From contig CAMBPA010000079.1 of assembly GCA_945869355.1 (NCBI GenBank), positions 1-6,515 on the forward strand: a DNA stretch of 6,515 nt, read 5' to 3'. Positions 1 to 6,172 of this stretch are shown here, in pieces. The position numbers and the translations under genes are program-made. Numbering within the stretch: position 1 is the first letter of the stretch; each line of letters begins with the position of its first letter. Below the pieces are notes generated by a model. It was not told the origin of the DNA. It worked only from the letters and a program-made list of their open reading frames with translations, and did not search any database. Source of the DNA: Bordetella parapertussis. GTDB taxonomy: Bacteria > Pseudomonadota > Gammaproteobacteria > Burkholderiales > Burkholderiaceae_B.

Positions 1-1
1 C

Positions 2-475
2 GTGATGCAAAACCCATTGTTCATTGACATGTTTACATCGCTGGGTGGCGCGGCCATTCCCATGGCGTGGGGTGAGACCTTCACCGCCGTGCAGCAAGGC
101 ACGATTGATGGCCTTGAAATCCCGATTGCCGTGATTGATAGCAGCAAGATGTATGAAGTCACGAAGTTCTTGTCCTTAACCAATCACACGTACTCAGCGA
201 TTGAGCTCATCGTGTCCAAGCGTACGATGGATAAGCTCACGCCTGAGCAGCGTGCGGCAGTCATCGAGGCCGGTAAAGTGGCTACCGCTGCACAGCGTAA
301 AGCGACCGGCAATGATGTCAAGGACTTGCTCTCTGGTTTGCAAAAGAAAGGGATGACAGTTAACAGCGTGGGTGATGTGGCTGCTTTCCGTCAGTCGGTG
401 CAGCCAATCTATGAAAAAGCCAGAAAGACCGTTGGCGATTCGTTGATGAACCAAGCACTCGACGCGGTTAAATAG
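2..475 (+). CDS. dctP: TRAP transporter substrate-binding protein, DctP family (C-terminal part, 5' truncated by window)
   Basis: This is the C-terminal 157 residues of a periplasmic solute receptor of a tripartite ATP-independent (TRAP) transporter; the signal peptide and N-terminal lobe lie left of the window. What shows it: the segment AIPMAWGETFTAVQQGTIDGLEIP (here residues 18-41) matches the family pattern in which a small residue-Pro motif and 'lQ.G.vDG.E' line the ligand cleft. It is followed by a helical C-terminus (LTPEQRAAVIEAG) typical of the DctP fold (PF03480). The stop codon lies 5 nt before dctQ, so the three transporter genes form one operon. The receptor would capture an organic acid, classically a C4-dicarboxylate, and hand it to DctQM, but the ligand-contact arginine region is outside the window. 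The family call is secure and the substrate is unknown. Confidence 0.9.
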   Translation: MMQNPLFIDMFTSLGGAAIPMAWGETFTAVQQGTIDGLEIPIAVIDSSKMYEVTKFLSLTNHTYSAIELIVSKRTMDKLTPEQRAAVIEAGKVATAAQRKATGNDVKDLLSGLQKKGMTVNSVGDVAAFRQSVQPIYEKARKTVGDSLMNQALDAVK

Positions 476-480
476 TTTGG

Positions 481-960
481 ATGGTTTGTATGCGTCGCTT
501 TTGTGATGGTGTAGAAAAGGTTCTCAAGTATGTCGCAGTGCTGGTTGTACTGCTCATGCTTGCGGCCTTGGCGGCGCAGGTCTTCTTGCGTTATGTATTC
601 GGGGTGTCCCTGTCCTGGAGCGAGGAGCTCGCACTCCTCGGCTTTGGCTGGGTTGTCGTGATTGCGACGGCCATCGGCGTGCGTCATATGACGCACGCGC
701 GGATGGATTTATTGCTTAATGTCTTACCGCCATCGCTTCAATGGATATTAGAGCGCGTCGTTTCACTGATGCTGTTTGCCCTCGGCCTGTTTCTTACGAT
801 CTCGGGGTGGAACTACATGATAGAGACGCGCGGCGCCACATCGGCGGCGGTTGGTTTTCCGATTGAGTTTCTTTATGCGTTAGCACCAGTCTTTGGTGTG
901 CTATTGGCTCTATTTTCTTTTGAGCGCTTATTGCCTCATGCGGAGTCTCTCAATGAGTAG
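481..960 (+). CDS. dctQ: TRAP transporter small permease subunit, DctQ family
   Basis: This is the four-helix small membrane subunit of the TRAP transporter, which supports the large DctM subunit in the inner membrane. The 159-residue product has hydrophobic segments at about 17-39, 48-67, 91-112 and 128-149. The family core is at 36-75: LRYVFG, then SWSEELALLGFGWVVV, then a basic GVRHMTHARMD segment after the second helix. Start choice is uncertain. ATG 481 is used here, but ATG 490 has the better ribosome-binding candidate (GGATGG at 479-484, 5 nt before it) and would remove only three residues. The gene starts 5 nt after dctP, and its last 8 nt overlap the start of dctM, suggesting translational coupling. 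The coding DNA carries an unusually long perfect palindrome at 677-698 and a 7-bp inverted repeat at 621-640. Confidence 0.92.
   Translation: MVCMRRFCDGVEKVLKYVAVLVVLLMLAALAAQVFLRYVFGVSLSWSEELALLGFGWVVVIATAIGVRHMTHARMDLLLNVLPPSLQWILERVVSLMLFALGLFLTISGWNYMIETRGATSAAVGFPIEFLYALAPVFGVLLALFSFERLLPHAESLNE
621..640. repeat. Inverted repeat inside dctQ (7-bp arms, 6-nt loop)
   Basis: CGAGGAG at 621-627 pairs perfectly with CTCCTCG at 634-640 around a 6-nt loop. In the mRNA this could form a GC-rich hairpin 37 nt before the larger palindrome at 677-698. The sequence encodes the conserved WSEELALLG part of DctQ, so protein constraint may explain much of it. Function is unknown. Confidence 0.5.
677..698. 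repeat. 22-bp perfect palindrome inside dctQ
   Basis: The 11 bases GCGTGCGTCAT (677-687) are followed directly by their exact reverse complement (688-698), with no spacer and no mismatch. The centre is CATATG. It lies in the reading frame of dctQ and encodes the basic loop around residues 66-73 (GVRHMTHA). A symmetric site of this length is typical of dimeric DNA-binding proteins, but the position inside a structural gene gives no obvious regulatory role. With no spacer, an RNA hairpin would need to open a few central pairs to form a loop. The symmetry is directly seen; any function is inference. Confidence 0.9.
942..945 (+). promoter_or_regulatory. Ribosome-binding site that fixes the dctM start
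   Basis: GGAG at 942-945 sits 7 nt before ATG 953. This supports starting dctM at 953 rather than at the in-frame upstream codon at 893, which would add 20 residues that overlap dctQ and lie in front of the conserved N-terminus. Confidence 0.75.
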
Positions 961-2221
961 CACTGCCTGGTTGTTGTCTGCAGGATTTGGCGTGCTGATG
1001 TTGCTAGGTGTTCCGTTCGCATTTGGTATCGGGATCGTTGTCGCCGTGTCCCTGCTGGTCTCGGGGATTGAGCCCATGTTGATGCCTCAGAGCATGGTGG
1101 CTGGCACCCAATCGTTTTCGCTATTGGCAATCCCGTTTTTCATGTTGGCGGGCGAGCTCATGACCGCTGGTGGTTTGTCGGCAAGGCTGGTGAAGGTCGC
1201 GGATGTGTTTGTTCGCCATCTAACGGGCGGCTTGGGCCACGTGACGGTTGTGGCCGCCACGGTGTTTGCCGCGATCTCTGGCTCCGCGCCAGCGACCACG
1301 GCAGCGATCGGGGCCATTATGATTCCCGCAATGGCAGCGCGCGGTTATGACAAAGGTTTTGCGACCGCACTGGCCGTGAGCGCTGGAATTCTGGCTCCGC
1401 TTATTCCGCCGTCGATTGCGTTTGTGATTTGGGGTGTGATCGCCGAGCAATCTATTTCGCGCTTGTTTAGTGCCGGCATCATTCCCGGGTTGATCATGGC
1501 ATTCGGATTGTCCGTCGTGTGTTGGGTGCATGCTCGTCGCCATAAGATTCCCGTGCAGAAGCGGGCATCGCTGAGCGAGATACGTTCGGCCTTGCGTGAT
1601 GGCATCTGGGCGCTCCTGGCCCCTGCGATCGTACTCGGAGGGATTTATGGCGGTGTGTTTACGCCTACCGAAGCTGCAGTGGTCAGTTGCGTCTATGCGA
1701 TCCTAGTTGGTATGTTCATCGAGAAGCGTCTAAAAATTGCCGACATTGGCCCCATCGTCTGGCGCTCTTTGAAAATTACCTCGATCGTCATGGCGATCAT
1801 TATGTTCTCGACGGGGTTCGGCATTCTTGTTGCGCAAGAGCAGCTTGCGCCTAAGCTTGCAGCTTGGCTCTCGGCGAATATTGAACAAAAATGGATCATG
1901 TTGCTGGTCTTGAATATCGCCTTCTTCATGCTCGCTGCGGTCATGGATGAGATCGCCATCATGGTGGTGCTCGGTCCGTTGTTGATTGCGATTGCCAACA
2001 GCTTCCAGATTGATCCGATCCACTTTGGCACGATTATCGTCACCAACGTTGCGATTGGGATGGCGGCGCCGCCCATTGGCTACTGCTTATTTGTGGGCAT
2101 GGCGATTAGTGGTCTGAAGCTGAGCGAAGTGGCAAGCAAGATATGGCCCTTTGTGAGCATCATGCTGGTGGTACTGATGTTGGTGACCTATGTCCCAGGC
2201 TTCTCACTTGCCTTCCAGTAA
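953..2221 (+). CDS. dctM: TRAP transporter large permease subunit, DctM family
   Basis: This is the large, many-helix membrane subunit that forms the ion-coupled transport path of the TRAP transporter. The 422-residue product has the usual family length. Signatures: SFSLLAIPFFMLAGELM near residues 54-70, FAAISGSAPATTAAIGAIMIPAM near 105-127, the SAGILAPLIPPSI block near 144-156, GGVFTPTEAAVV near 235-246, and a C-terminal GMAAPPIGYCLFVGMAISG repeat-half motif. The two GS/PP-rich hairpin regions match the inverted-repeat architecture of this ion-transporter superfamily. The start at 953 is supported by GGAG at 942-945 and overlaps the dctQ stop by 8 nt (ATGAGTAG), a typical coupling arrangement. 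It is the last gene of the operon and faces queC tail to tail across 34 nt. No truncation is seen. Substrate is unassigned. Confidence 0.96.
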   Translation: MSSTAWLLSAGFGVLMLLGVPFAFGIGIVVAVSLLVSGIEPMLMPQSMVAGTQSFSLLAIPFFMLAGELMTAGGLSARLVKVADVFVRHLTGGLGHVTVVAATVFAAISGSAPATTAAIGAIMIPAMAARGYDKGFATALAVSAGILAPLIPPSIAFVIWGVIAEQSISRLFSAGIIPGLIMAFGLSVVCWVHARRHKIPVQKRASLSEIRSALRDGIWALLAPAIVLGGIYGGVFTPTEAAVVSCVYAILVGMFIEKRLKIADIGPIVWRSLKITSIVMAIIMFSTGFGILVAQEQLAPKLAAWLSANIEQKWIMLLVLNIAFFMLAAVMDEIAIMVVLGPLLIAIANSFQIDPIHFGTIIVTNVAIGMAAPPIGYCLFVGMAISGLKLSEVASKIWPFVSIMLVVLMLVTYVPGFSLAFQ

Positions 2222-2222
2222 A

Positions 2223-2262
2223 TCCGCGAGCCGCGTTAACCTAAACGTTTAAGGCTCACGGA
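2223..2262. terminator. Candidate bidirectional terminator hairpin between dctM and queC
   Basis: Between the convergent genes, TCCG-c-GAGCC (2223-2232) pairs with GGCTC-a-CGGA (2253-2262): nine base pairs with one C/A mismatch, enclosing a 20-nt loop. The loop itself contains the palindrome TAAACGTTTA (2242-2251). The right arm overlaps the queC stop codon. There is no clear T-tract on either side, so intrinsic termination is not proven. The position between two gene ends is the main support. Confidence 0.4.
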
Positions 2263-2951
2263 CGGAACCTGGCATTCAGCGGGTCTGCGATGCCAACTTC
2301 GCTAAAGCCCTTGGCGCGCAACAGGCACGAGTCACACTGTTTGCAAGGCGACCCATCAGGCCCAGGGTCGTAGCAGCTGGTGGTCTCAGAGAAGTCTACG
2401 CCGAGCGCGAGGCCTTTGCGGATAATGTCCGCTTTGGTCATTTTCACCAGTGGTGCACGAATTTTTAAGCGTTGGTGCCCCTCTACGCCTGCTTGGGTCG
2501 CGAGGTTGCCAAGGTGTTCAAACGCAGCAATGTACTCTGGGCGGCAGTCTGGGTAACCGCTGTAATCCATTGCGTTCACGCCCACGAAGATGTCTTGCGC
2601 ACCAAGTACTTCAGCCCACCCTAACGCAAAACTTAAAAAAATCGTATTGCGTGCGGGCACGTACGTAATCGGTATGCCCTCGGCAATATCTTCAACGCTA
2701 TGCCCTTTAGGTACGGGAATATCGGCAGTCAGTGCTGATCCACCAAAGCTGCGTAGATCGATATCCAAGACCACGTGACGTGCGACACCACGCAGTTTTG
2801 CAAAGGCGGCCGCTTTTTCCAATTCGATCGAATGACGTTGGCCGTAACGAAAGCTCAGGGCGTAGACCTCAAAGCCTTCATCCTGAGCAATCGCGAGAAC
2901 TGTCGTTGAATCCAGCCCGCCGCTAAGTAAACAAACCGCTCGTTTCTGCAT
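2256..2951 (-). CDS. queC: 7-cyano-7-deazaguanine (preQ0) synthase QueC
   Basis: QueC converts 7-carboxy-7-deazaguanine, ammonia and ATP to preQ0, the precursor of the tRNA wobble base queuosine, in the cytoplasm. The 231-residue product has the family length and all the landmarks: the ATP pyrophosphatase P-loop SGGLDSTT at 10-17, FRYGQRH at 34-40, the [11 protein letters not shown] block at 96-106, [17 protein letters not shown] at 124-140, and a C-terminal zinc site with Cys193, Cys203, Cys206 and Cys209. It begins 14 nt after the mmsA stop on the same strand, with only a weak purine-rich stretch (AAGAGA) before ATG, so it is probably cotranscribed and possibly coupled. No queD, queE or queF is present in the window. 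It is intact. The ordinary tRNA role is more likely than DNA modification or defence, because no partner genes for those are visible. Confidence 0.97.
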   Translation of the reverse strand: MQKRAVCLLSGGLDSTTVLAIAQDEGFEVYALSFRYGQRHSIELEKAAAFAKLRGVARHVVLDIDLRSFGGSALTADIPVPKGHSVEDIAEGIPITYVPARNTIFLSFALGWAEVLGAQDIFVGVNAMDYSGYPDCRPEYIAAFEHLGNLATQAGVEGHQRLKIRAPLVKMTKADIIRKGLALGVDFSETTSCYDPGPDGSPCKQCDSCLLRAKGFSEVGIADPLNARFRP

Positions 2952-2965
2952 GCGTGACCCGTCTC

Positions 2966-4489
2966 TTATTTGGAGGTCGGCATGACAAACTCAGCGCCTT
3001 TGCCAATCGTTTCTGGCCAGCGTTGCATGATTGATTTTTGCTTGGTGTAGAAGCGCACACCTTCCTCGCCATAGGCGTGCATATCACCAAACAGGCTCTT
3101 CTTCCAGCCGCCAAAGCCATGCCATGCCATGGGAACAGGAATCGGAACGTTGATCCCGACCATCCCGACTTGAATGCGACGCCCGAACTCGCGCGCGACG
3201 TTGCCATCGCGTGTATAGCAGGACACGCCATTACCAAACTCGTGTGCGTTGATGAGTTCGACCGCCCGACCAAAGTCTTGCACGCGCACGCAGGACAACA
3301 CAGGCCCGAAAATTTCTTCTTTGTAGATACGCATCGCTGGGGTGACGTGATCAAACAACGAGCCGCCGGTAAAAAAGCCTTGCTCGTGTCCGGGCACTTT
3401 GAGGCCGCGGCCATCCACCACGAGCTTTGCGCCTTCTTTGACACCGATATCGATATAGCCTTCGATGCGTTCCAGTGCTTGACGCGTCACGATCGGGCCC
3501 ATTTCTGCATCGAGCTCAAGACCATTTTTGATCTTTAACGTTTTGGCGCGCTCAGCGAGTAACGGTACGACTTTGTCCGCCACATCCCCAACCAAGACCG
3601 CAACCGAGATTGCCATGCAGCGTTCGCCGGCAGAGCCGTAGGCGGCTCCGATCAAGCCATCGACAGCCTGTTCGATATCTGCGTCAGGCATCACGACCAT
3701 GTGGTTCTTGGCGCCGCCAAGCGCTTGCACGCGCTTGCCGAGGTCGGCTCCGCGCTGATAAATATATTGTGCGATCGGCGTTGAACCAACAAAGCTAATT
3801 GCTTTAACGTCGGGGTGCTCGAGAAGACCATCGACTGCGACCTTGTCACCTTGGACAACGTTGAAGACACCATCAGGCAAGCCAGCTTCTTTTAGAAGTT
3901 GTGCCATGAAGATCGATGCAGAGGGGTCACGCTCGCTTGGCTTTAAGATGAAGCAATTGCCGGCCGCAATCGCAACGGGGAACATCCAGCAAGGCACCAT
4001 GCAAGGAAAGTTAAAAGGGGTGATGCCCGCCACGACGCCCAAGGGCTGACGCAGTGTCCAGTTGTCGATACCGGTCGAGACTTGATCTGTGAAATCACCT
4101 TTAAGCAGCTGAGGGATGCCACAGGCAAACTCAACGATATCAATGCCGCGCATGACTTCGCCTTGGGCATCGGTAAAGACCTTGCCATGCTCTTGCGTGA
4201 TGATCGACGCCAGCTCGTCCTTGCGCGCGTTGAGCAGGGCTAAGAAGTTGTTCATGATGCGGGAGCGACGCAAAGGTGGCGTGTCAGCCCACTCTGCAAA
4301 CGCGCTCTTTGCGCTCGCTACGGCGGTTGCAACGGTCTCGGTGGAGGCGAGTTCTACCTTGCGCGACGTTTGGCCCGTGGCGGGGTTAAAGACCTCTTGG
4401 GTACGTGCCTGTGCAACTGCGACAGGCTTGCCGTGGATCCAGTGCGAAGCCAGGGAAGGGATGTTGGGCATTGGGGGTTGCTTGGACAT
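2966..4489 (-). CDS. mmsA: CoA-acylating (methyl)malonate-semialdehyde dehydrogenase
   Basis: The family reaction is methylmalonate (or malonate) semialdehyde + CoA + NAD+ to propionyl-CoA (or acetyl-CoA), CO2 and NADH. It is used in valine, beta-alanine and myo-inositol breakdown. The 507-residue product is full length for the family. Landmarks (numbered from ATG 4489): the PFNFP nucleotide-site motif at 158-162, [10 protein letters not shown] at 182-191, [16 protein letters not shown] at 256-271, the catalytic Cys291 in GSAGERCM, and KEEIFGPVL at 390-398. The usual glutamate of the ALDH 'ELGGK' motif is alanine here, fitting the CoA-dependent rather than hydrolytic subgroup. ATG 4489 is preferred over the in-frame GTG at 4510 because AAAGGA lies 6 nt upstream of it. 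It is first gene of a likely mmsA-queC transcript and is divergent from the reductase-carrier cluster. No mmsB (3-hydroxyisobutyrate dehydrogenase) is seen beside it. IolA is an equivalent name in inositol pathways. Confidence 0.95.
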   Translation of the reverse strand: MSKQPPMPNIPSLASHWIHGKPVAVAQARTQEVFNPATGQTSRKVELASTETVATAVASAKSAFAEWADTPPLRRSRIMNNFLALLNARKDELASIITQEHGKVFTDAQGEVMRGIDIVEFACGIPQLLKGDFTDQVSTGIDNWTLRQPLGVVAGITPFNFPCMVPCWMFPVAIAAGNCFILKPSERDPSASIFMAQLLKEAGLPDGVFNVVQGDKVAVDGLLEHPDVKAISFVGSTPIAQYIYQRGADLGKRVQALGGAKNHMVVMPDADIEQAVDGLIGAAYGSAGERCMAISVAVLVGDVADKVVPLLAERAKTLKIKNGLELDAEMGPIVTRQALERIEGYIDIGVKEGAKLVVDGRGLKVPGHEQGFFTGGSLFDHVTPAMRIYKEEIFGPVLSCVRVQDFGRAVELINAHEFGNGVSCYTRDGNVAREFGRRIQVGMVGINVPIPVPMAWHGFGGWKKSLFGDMHAYGEEGVRFYTKQKSIMQRWPETIGKGAEFVMPTSK

Positions 4490-4641
4490 GCTAAATCCTT
4501 TGAAGGGCACGATGAGTAGAAATAATCACAAATCCCATTGTAAGACGGCAGAAGGGCCTCGAATCGGGAATTTCCTGAGGAATTGTTCGCTGACCTCGAT
4601 CTTGGTTAAACTTCATCTTTCCCTCAAAGCGATCCCCTATT
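4490..4641. promoter_or_regulatory. Divergent intergenic region between mmsA and the enoyl-reductase gene
   Basis: These 152 nt must carry the start signals for both directions. On the - strand, AAAGGA (4501-4496) is a strong ribosome-binding site 6 nt before mmsA ATG 4489. On the + strand there is only a weak candidate promoter (4583-4612) and no convincing Shine-Dalgarno sequence before ATG 4642. An 11-bp near-palindrome, TTCCTGAGGAA (4572-4582, 5-bp arms, one central base), lies about midway and could be an operator. No long ORF is seen here. Confidence 0.5.
4583..4612 (+). promoter_or_regulatory. Weak candidate sigma70-type promoter for the reductase cluster
   Basis: TTGTTC (4583-4588) and TAAACT (4607-4612) are separated by 18 nt and match the -35 and -10 consensus at 3 of 6 and 4 of 6 positions. 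The -10 box ends 29 nt before ATG 4642. The surrounding CTTGG-TTAAA-TCAT string recurs at a similar distance before the carrier protein gene. This rests on pattern and position only. Confidence 0.35.
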
Positions 4642-5397
4642 ATGAGTCTGCCCCTTTCCGGCAAAGTTGCCTTAGTCACCGGAGCTGCTCGCGGCATTGG
4701 TCGCGCGTGTGCCTTAAAGCTAGCATCGGCCGGCTGTGACATCATCGCCAACTACTACAACAGCTCAGATGAGGCCGAAGCGGTGTGCGCGCAGGCCCGC
4801 GCGATGGGCCGCCGTGCCATCGCGGTTCAAGCCAGCGTGGGTGTCCCCGATAGTGTGACTGAGATGTTTGAGATCATCACCAAAGAGTTCGGTCACTTGG
4901 ATATCGTGATCAGCAATGCGGCCTCAGGTGTCTTGAAGCCGGCGATGGATATGACACTGAAGCACTTTCGCTGGTGCCTTGAAACCAATGCGTTCGCAGT
5001 TAATCTGCTCGCCCAGCATGCGGCCCCACTCATGAAGGATGGTGGACGCATCATCGCCATGTCCAGTTTGGGTGCGCAGCGTGCGATGCCGCATTACGGT
5101 TTTATTGGCGCATCGAAAGCGGCGCTCGAGTCTTTGGTGCGCACGCTTGCACAAGAGCTAGGTCCTCGCGGTATTCGGGTCAATACGGTGTCGGCGGGCG
5201 TTGTGGATACCGACGCACTAAGCCATTTTCCGAACCGCGATCAGGTCTTGTCTGAGTTTGCTGCACGCACGCCAGCCGGACCAAGCCTATTGCCGACGAA
5301 CGTTGCCGACGCGGTGTATCTGTTGTGTTTGCCCGAGGCTGCTTGGGTTAATGGCCACACCCTCGTGGTGGATGGCGGCTTTGCGATTTCGGGTTGA
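4642..5397 (+). CDS. FabL-like enoyl-ACP reductase (SDR family, Y-x6-K active site)
   Basis: Probable NAD(P)H-dependent enoyl-[acyl-carrier-protein] reductase, the last reductive step of type II fatty-acid elongation. The 251-residue Rossmann protein has TGAARGIG at 13-20 (cofactor loop), NAAS at 92-95 and Ser141-Ser142. Its active site is Tyr152-x6-Lys159 in HYGFIGASKAAL. The position where a classical SDR has its tyrosine (Lys minus 4) is Ile155, so this is the enoyl-reductase spacing, not that of a ketoreductase. From memory, Bacillus subtilis FabL shares many blocks: NAASGVLKP, SSLG, SKAALE, DTDALSHFPNR, TPAG and the VVDGG end. It lies 5 nt before a canonical fabG and upstream of a carrier protein, which supports an acyl-ACP role. 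The start ATG has no strong ribosome-binding site. Alternatives are another SDR with similar spacing or a non-fatty-acid enoyl reductase. Family membership is secure; the FabL function is likely but untested. Confidence 0.82.
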   Translation: MSLPLSGKVALVTGAARGIGRACALKLASAGCDIIANYYNSSDEAEAVCAQARAMGRRAIAVQASVGVPDSVTEMFEIITKEFGHLDIVISNAASGVLKPAMDMTLKHFRWCLETNAFAVNLLAQHAAPLMKDGGRIIAMSSLGAQRAMPHYGFIGASKAALESLVRTLAQELGPRGIRVNTVSAGVVDTDALSHFPNRDQVLSEFAARTPAGPSLLPTNVADAVYLLCLPEAAWVNGHTLVVDGGFAISG

Positions 5398-5402
5398 TCA
5401 CG

Positions 5403-6161
5403 ATGGCATTTGAATCAGGACTTTCTGGCAAGGTGGCGATCGTCACCGGTGGCTCGCGTGGTATTGGTCGTGCGATTGTCGAACTGTTAGCCGGCCAGGG
5501 CGCAAACGTGACGTTCTTTTATCGGGGCAATCAGGCTGCGGCGGACGAGGTCGTAGCCGGCGTGCACGCTGCGGGCGGGCAAGCCACTGCCATGCAGGTT
5601 GACGTCAGTGACTCTGCAGCGTGCGCGGCGGCGGTTGAGGCCGTGGCCGAGCGTTGTGAGCGGATTGATATTTTGGTGAACAACGCCGGAATCGTGCGTG
5701 ACAACCTGATGGCCGCCATGGAGGACGATGAGATTTCGGACGTGCTCAACACCAACGTTGGTGGTGTCTTTAATGTGACGCGCCCGGTAATTCCCTACAT
5801 GATGTCTCAGCGGGCCGGCCGTATTGTGAATTTGTCGTCGGTGGCCGGTAACAAGGCGGGCCGGGGGCAGGCTAATTATGCGGCAAGCAAAGGAGCGGTT
5901 GATGCGTTGACGCGAGCCTTAGCGGTCGAGTTGGCACCGCGCAAAATTTTGGTGAATGCGGTGGCACCTGGTGTGATCGAAACCGAAATGTCGCAGCAAG
6001 TGCGTGATCTGGCCGACGACGAAGTCAAGCGCAACATTTTGCTCAAACGCTACGGACAGGCGCAAGATGTCGCCAATGCAGTCGGGTTTTTGGTGTCCGA
6101 TCTTGCCAGTTATGTGACGGGACAGGTCCTGTACGTGGATGGCGGCTTTAAAATGGGATAG
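5403..6161 (+). CDS. fabG: 3-oxoacyl-[acyl-carrier-protein] reductase, FabG type
   Basis: NADPH-dependent ketoreductase that converts 3-oxoacyl-ACP to 3-hydroxyacyl-ACP in type II fatty-acid or polyketide-like synthesis, in the cytoplasm. The 252-residue product carries the full classical SDR set: TGGSRGIG at 15-22, NNAG at 93-96, Asn118, catalytic Ser146 in NLSSVAG, Tyr159-x3-Lys163 in NYAASKG, NAVAPGVIETEM at 185-196, and the YVDGGFKMG C-terminus. ATG 5403 is chosen. An in-frame TTG at 5394 overlaps the stop of the upstream gene and adds nothing conserved. Only 5 nt separate it from the upstream enoyl reductase and no good ribosome-binding site is visible, so translational coupling is likely. 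The pairing with an enoyl reductase and a dedicated carrier protein suggests an accessory copy rather than the housekeeping fabG of an fabD-fabG-acpP cluster. That distinction is inference from context. Confidence 0.92.
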   Translation: MAFESGLSGKVAIVTGGSRGIGRAIVELLAGQGANVTFFYRGNQAAADEVVAGVHAAGGQATAMQVDVSDSAACAAAVEAVAERCERIDILVNNAGIVRDNLMAAMEDDEISDVLNTNVGGVFNVTRPVIPYMMSQRAGRIVNLSSVAGNKAGRGQANYAASKGAVDALTRALAVELAPRKILVNAVAPGVIETEMSQQVRDLADDEVKRNILLKRYGQAQDVANAVGFLVSDLASYVTGQVLYVDGGFKMG

Positions 6162-6172
6162 AGGGGTCGTTT

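Noticed and set aside
893..952. Upstream extension of dctM by 20 codons starting at 893
   Set aside because: It runs far back into dctQ, lacks conservation and has no good ribosome-binding site, whereas ATG 953 has GGAG 7 nt upstream and gives the normal family N-terminus.
1832..1850. 7-bp inverted repeat GCGCAAG/CTTGCGC inside dctM
   Set aside because: Such short GC-rich stems are common in coding DNA of this composition. It is mid-gene with no T-tract or other signal, and is much weaker than the dctQ palindrome.
2063..2076. 12-bp GC palindrome (GGCGGCGCCGCC) near the end of dctM
   Set aside because: It encodes the conserved Ala-Ala-Pro-Pro of the DctM motif, and simple GCG/GCC/CCG codons produce such symmetry easily.
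2256..2951. queC as part of a DNA-modification or antiphage cassette
   Set aside because: The protein is a full-length canonical QueC with intact zinc site, and no DNA-modification, nuclease or defence partner gene lies beside it.
2952..2965. A preQ1-type riboswitch upstream of queC
   Set aside because: Only 14 nt separate queC from mmsA, too little for an aptamer, and no riboswitch-like pairing is seen there.
2923..3444. A 173-codon open frame on the - strand overlapping the end of mmsA and the start of queC
   Set aside because: It is a shifted frame across two well-supported genes. Its composition (Cys/Ser/Lys-rich) is typical of a shadow frame, and no family is recognised.
3038..3538. 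A 166-codon open frame on the + strand
   Set aside because: It lies wholly antisense to mmsA, whose product shows every family motif across the same bases. The + frame has no recognisable domain and no ribosome-binding site.
4490..4510. Extended mmsA start at GTG 4510
   Set aside because: ATG 4489 has a near-ideal AAAGGA 6 nt upstream. The seven extra residues would encode the ribosome-binding site itself.
4490..4515. CCTT-TG-AAGG hairpin occluding the mmsA ribosome-binding site
   Set aside because: The arms are 4 bp with a 2-nt loop, which is sterically unlikely to be a stable RNA structure.
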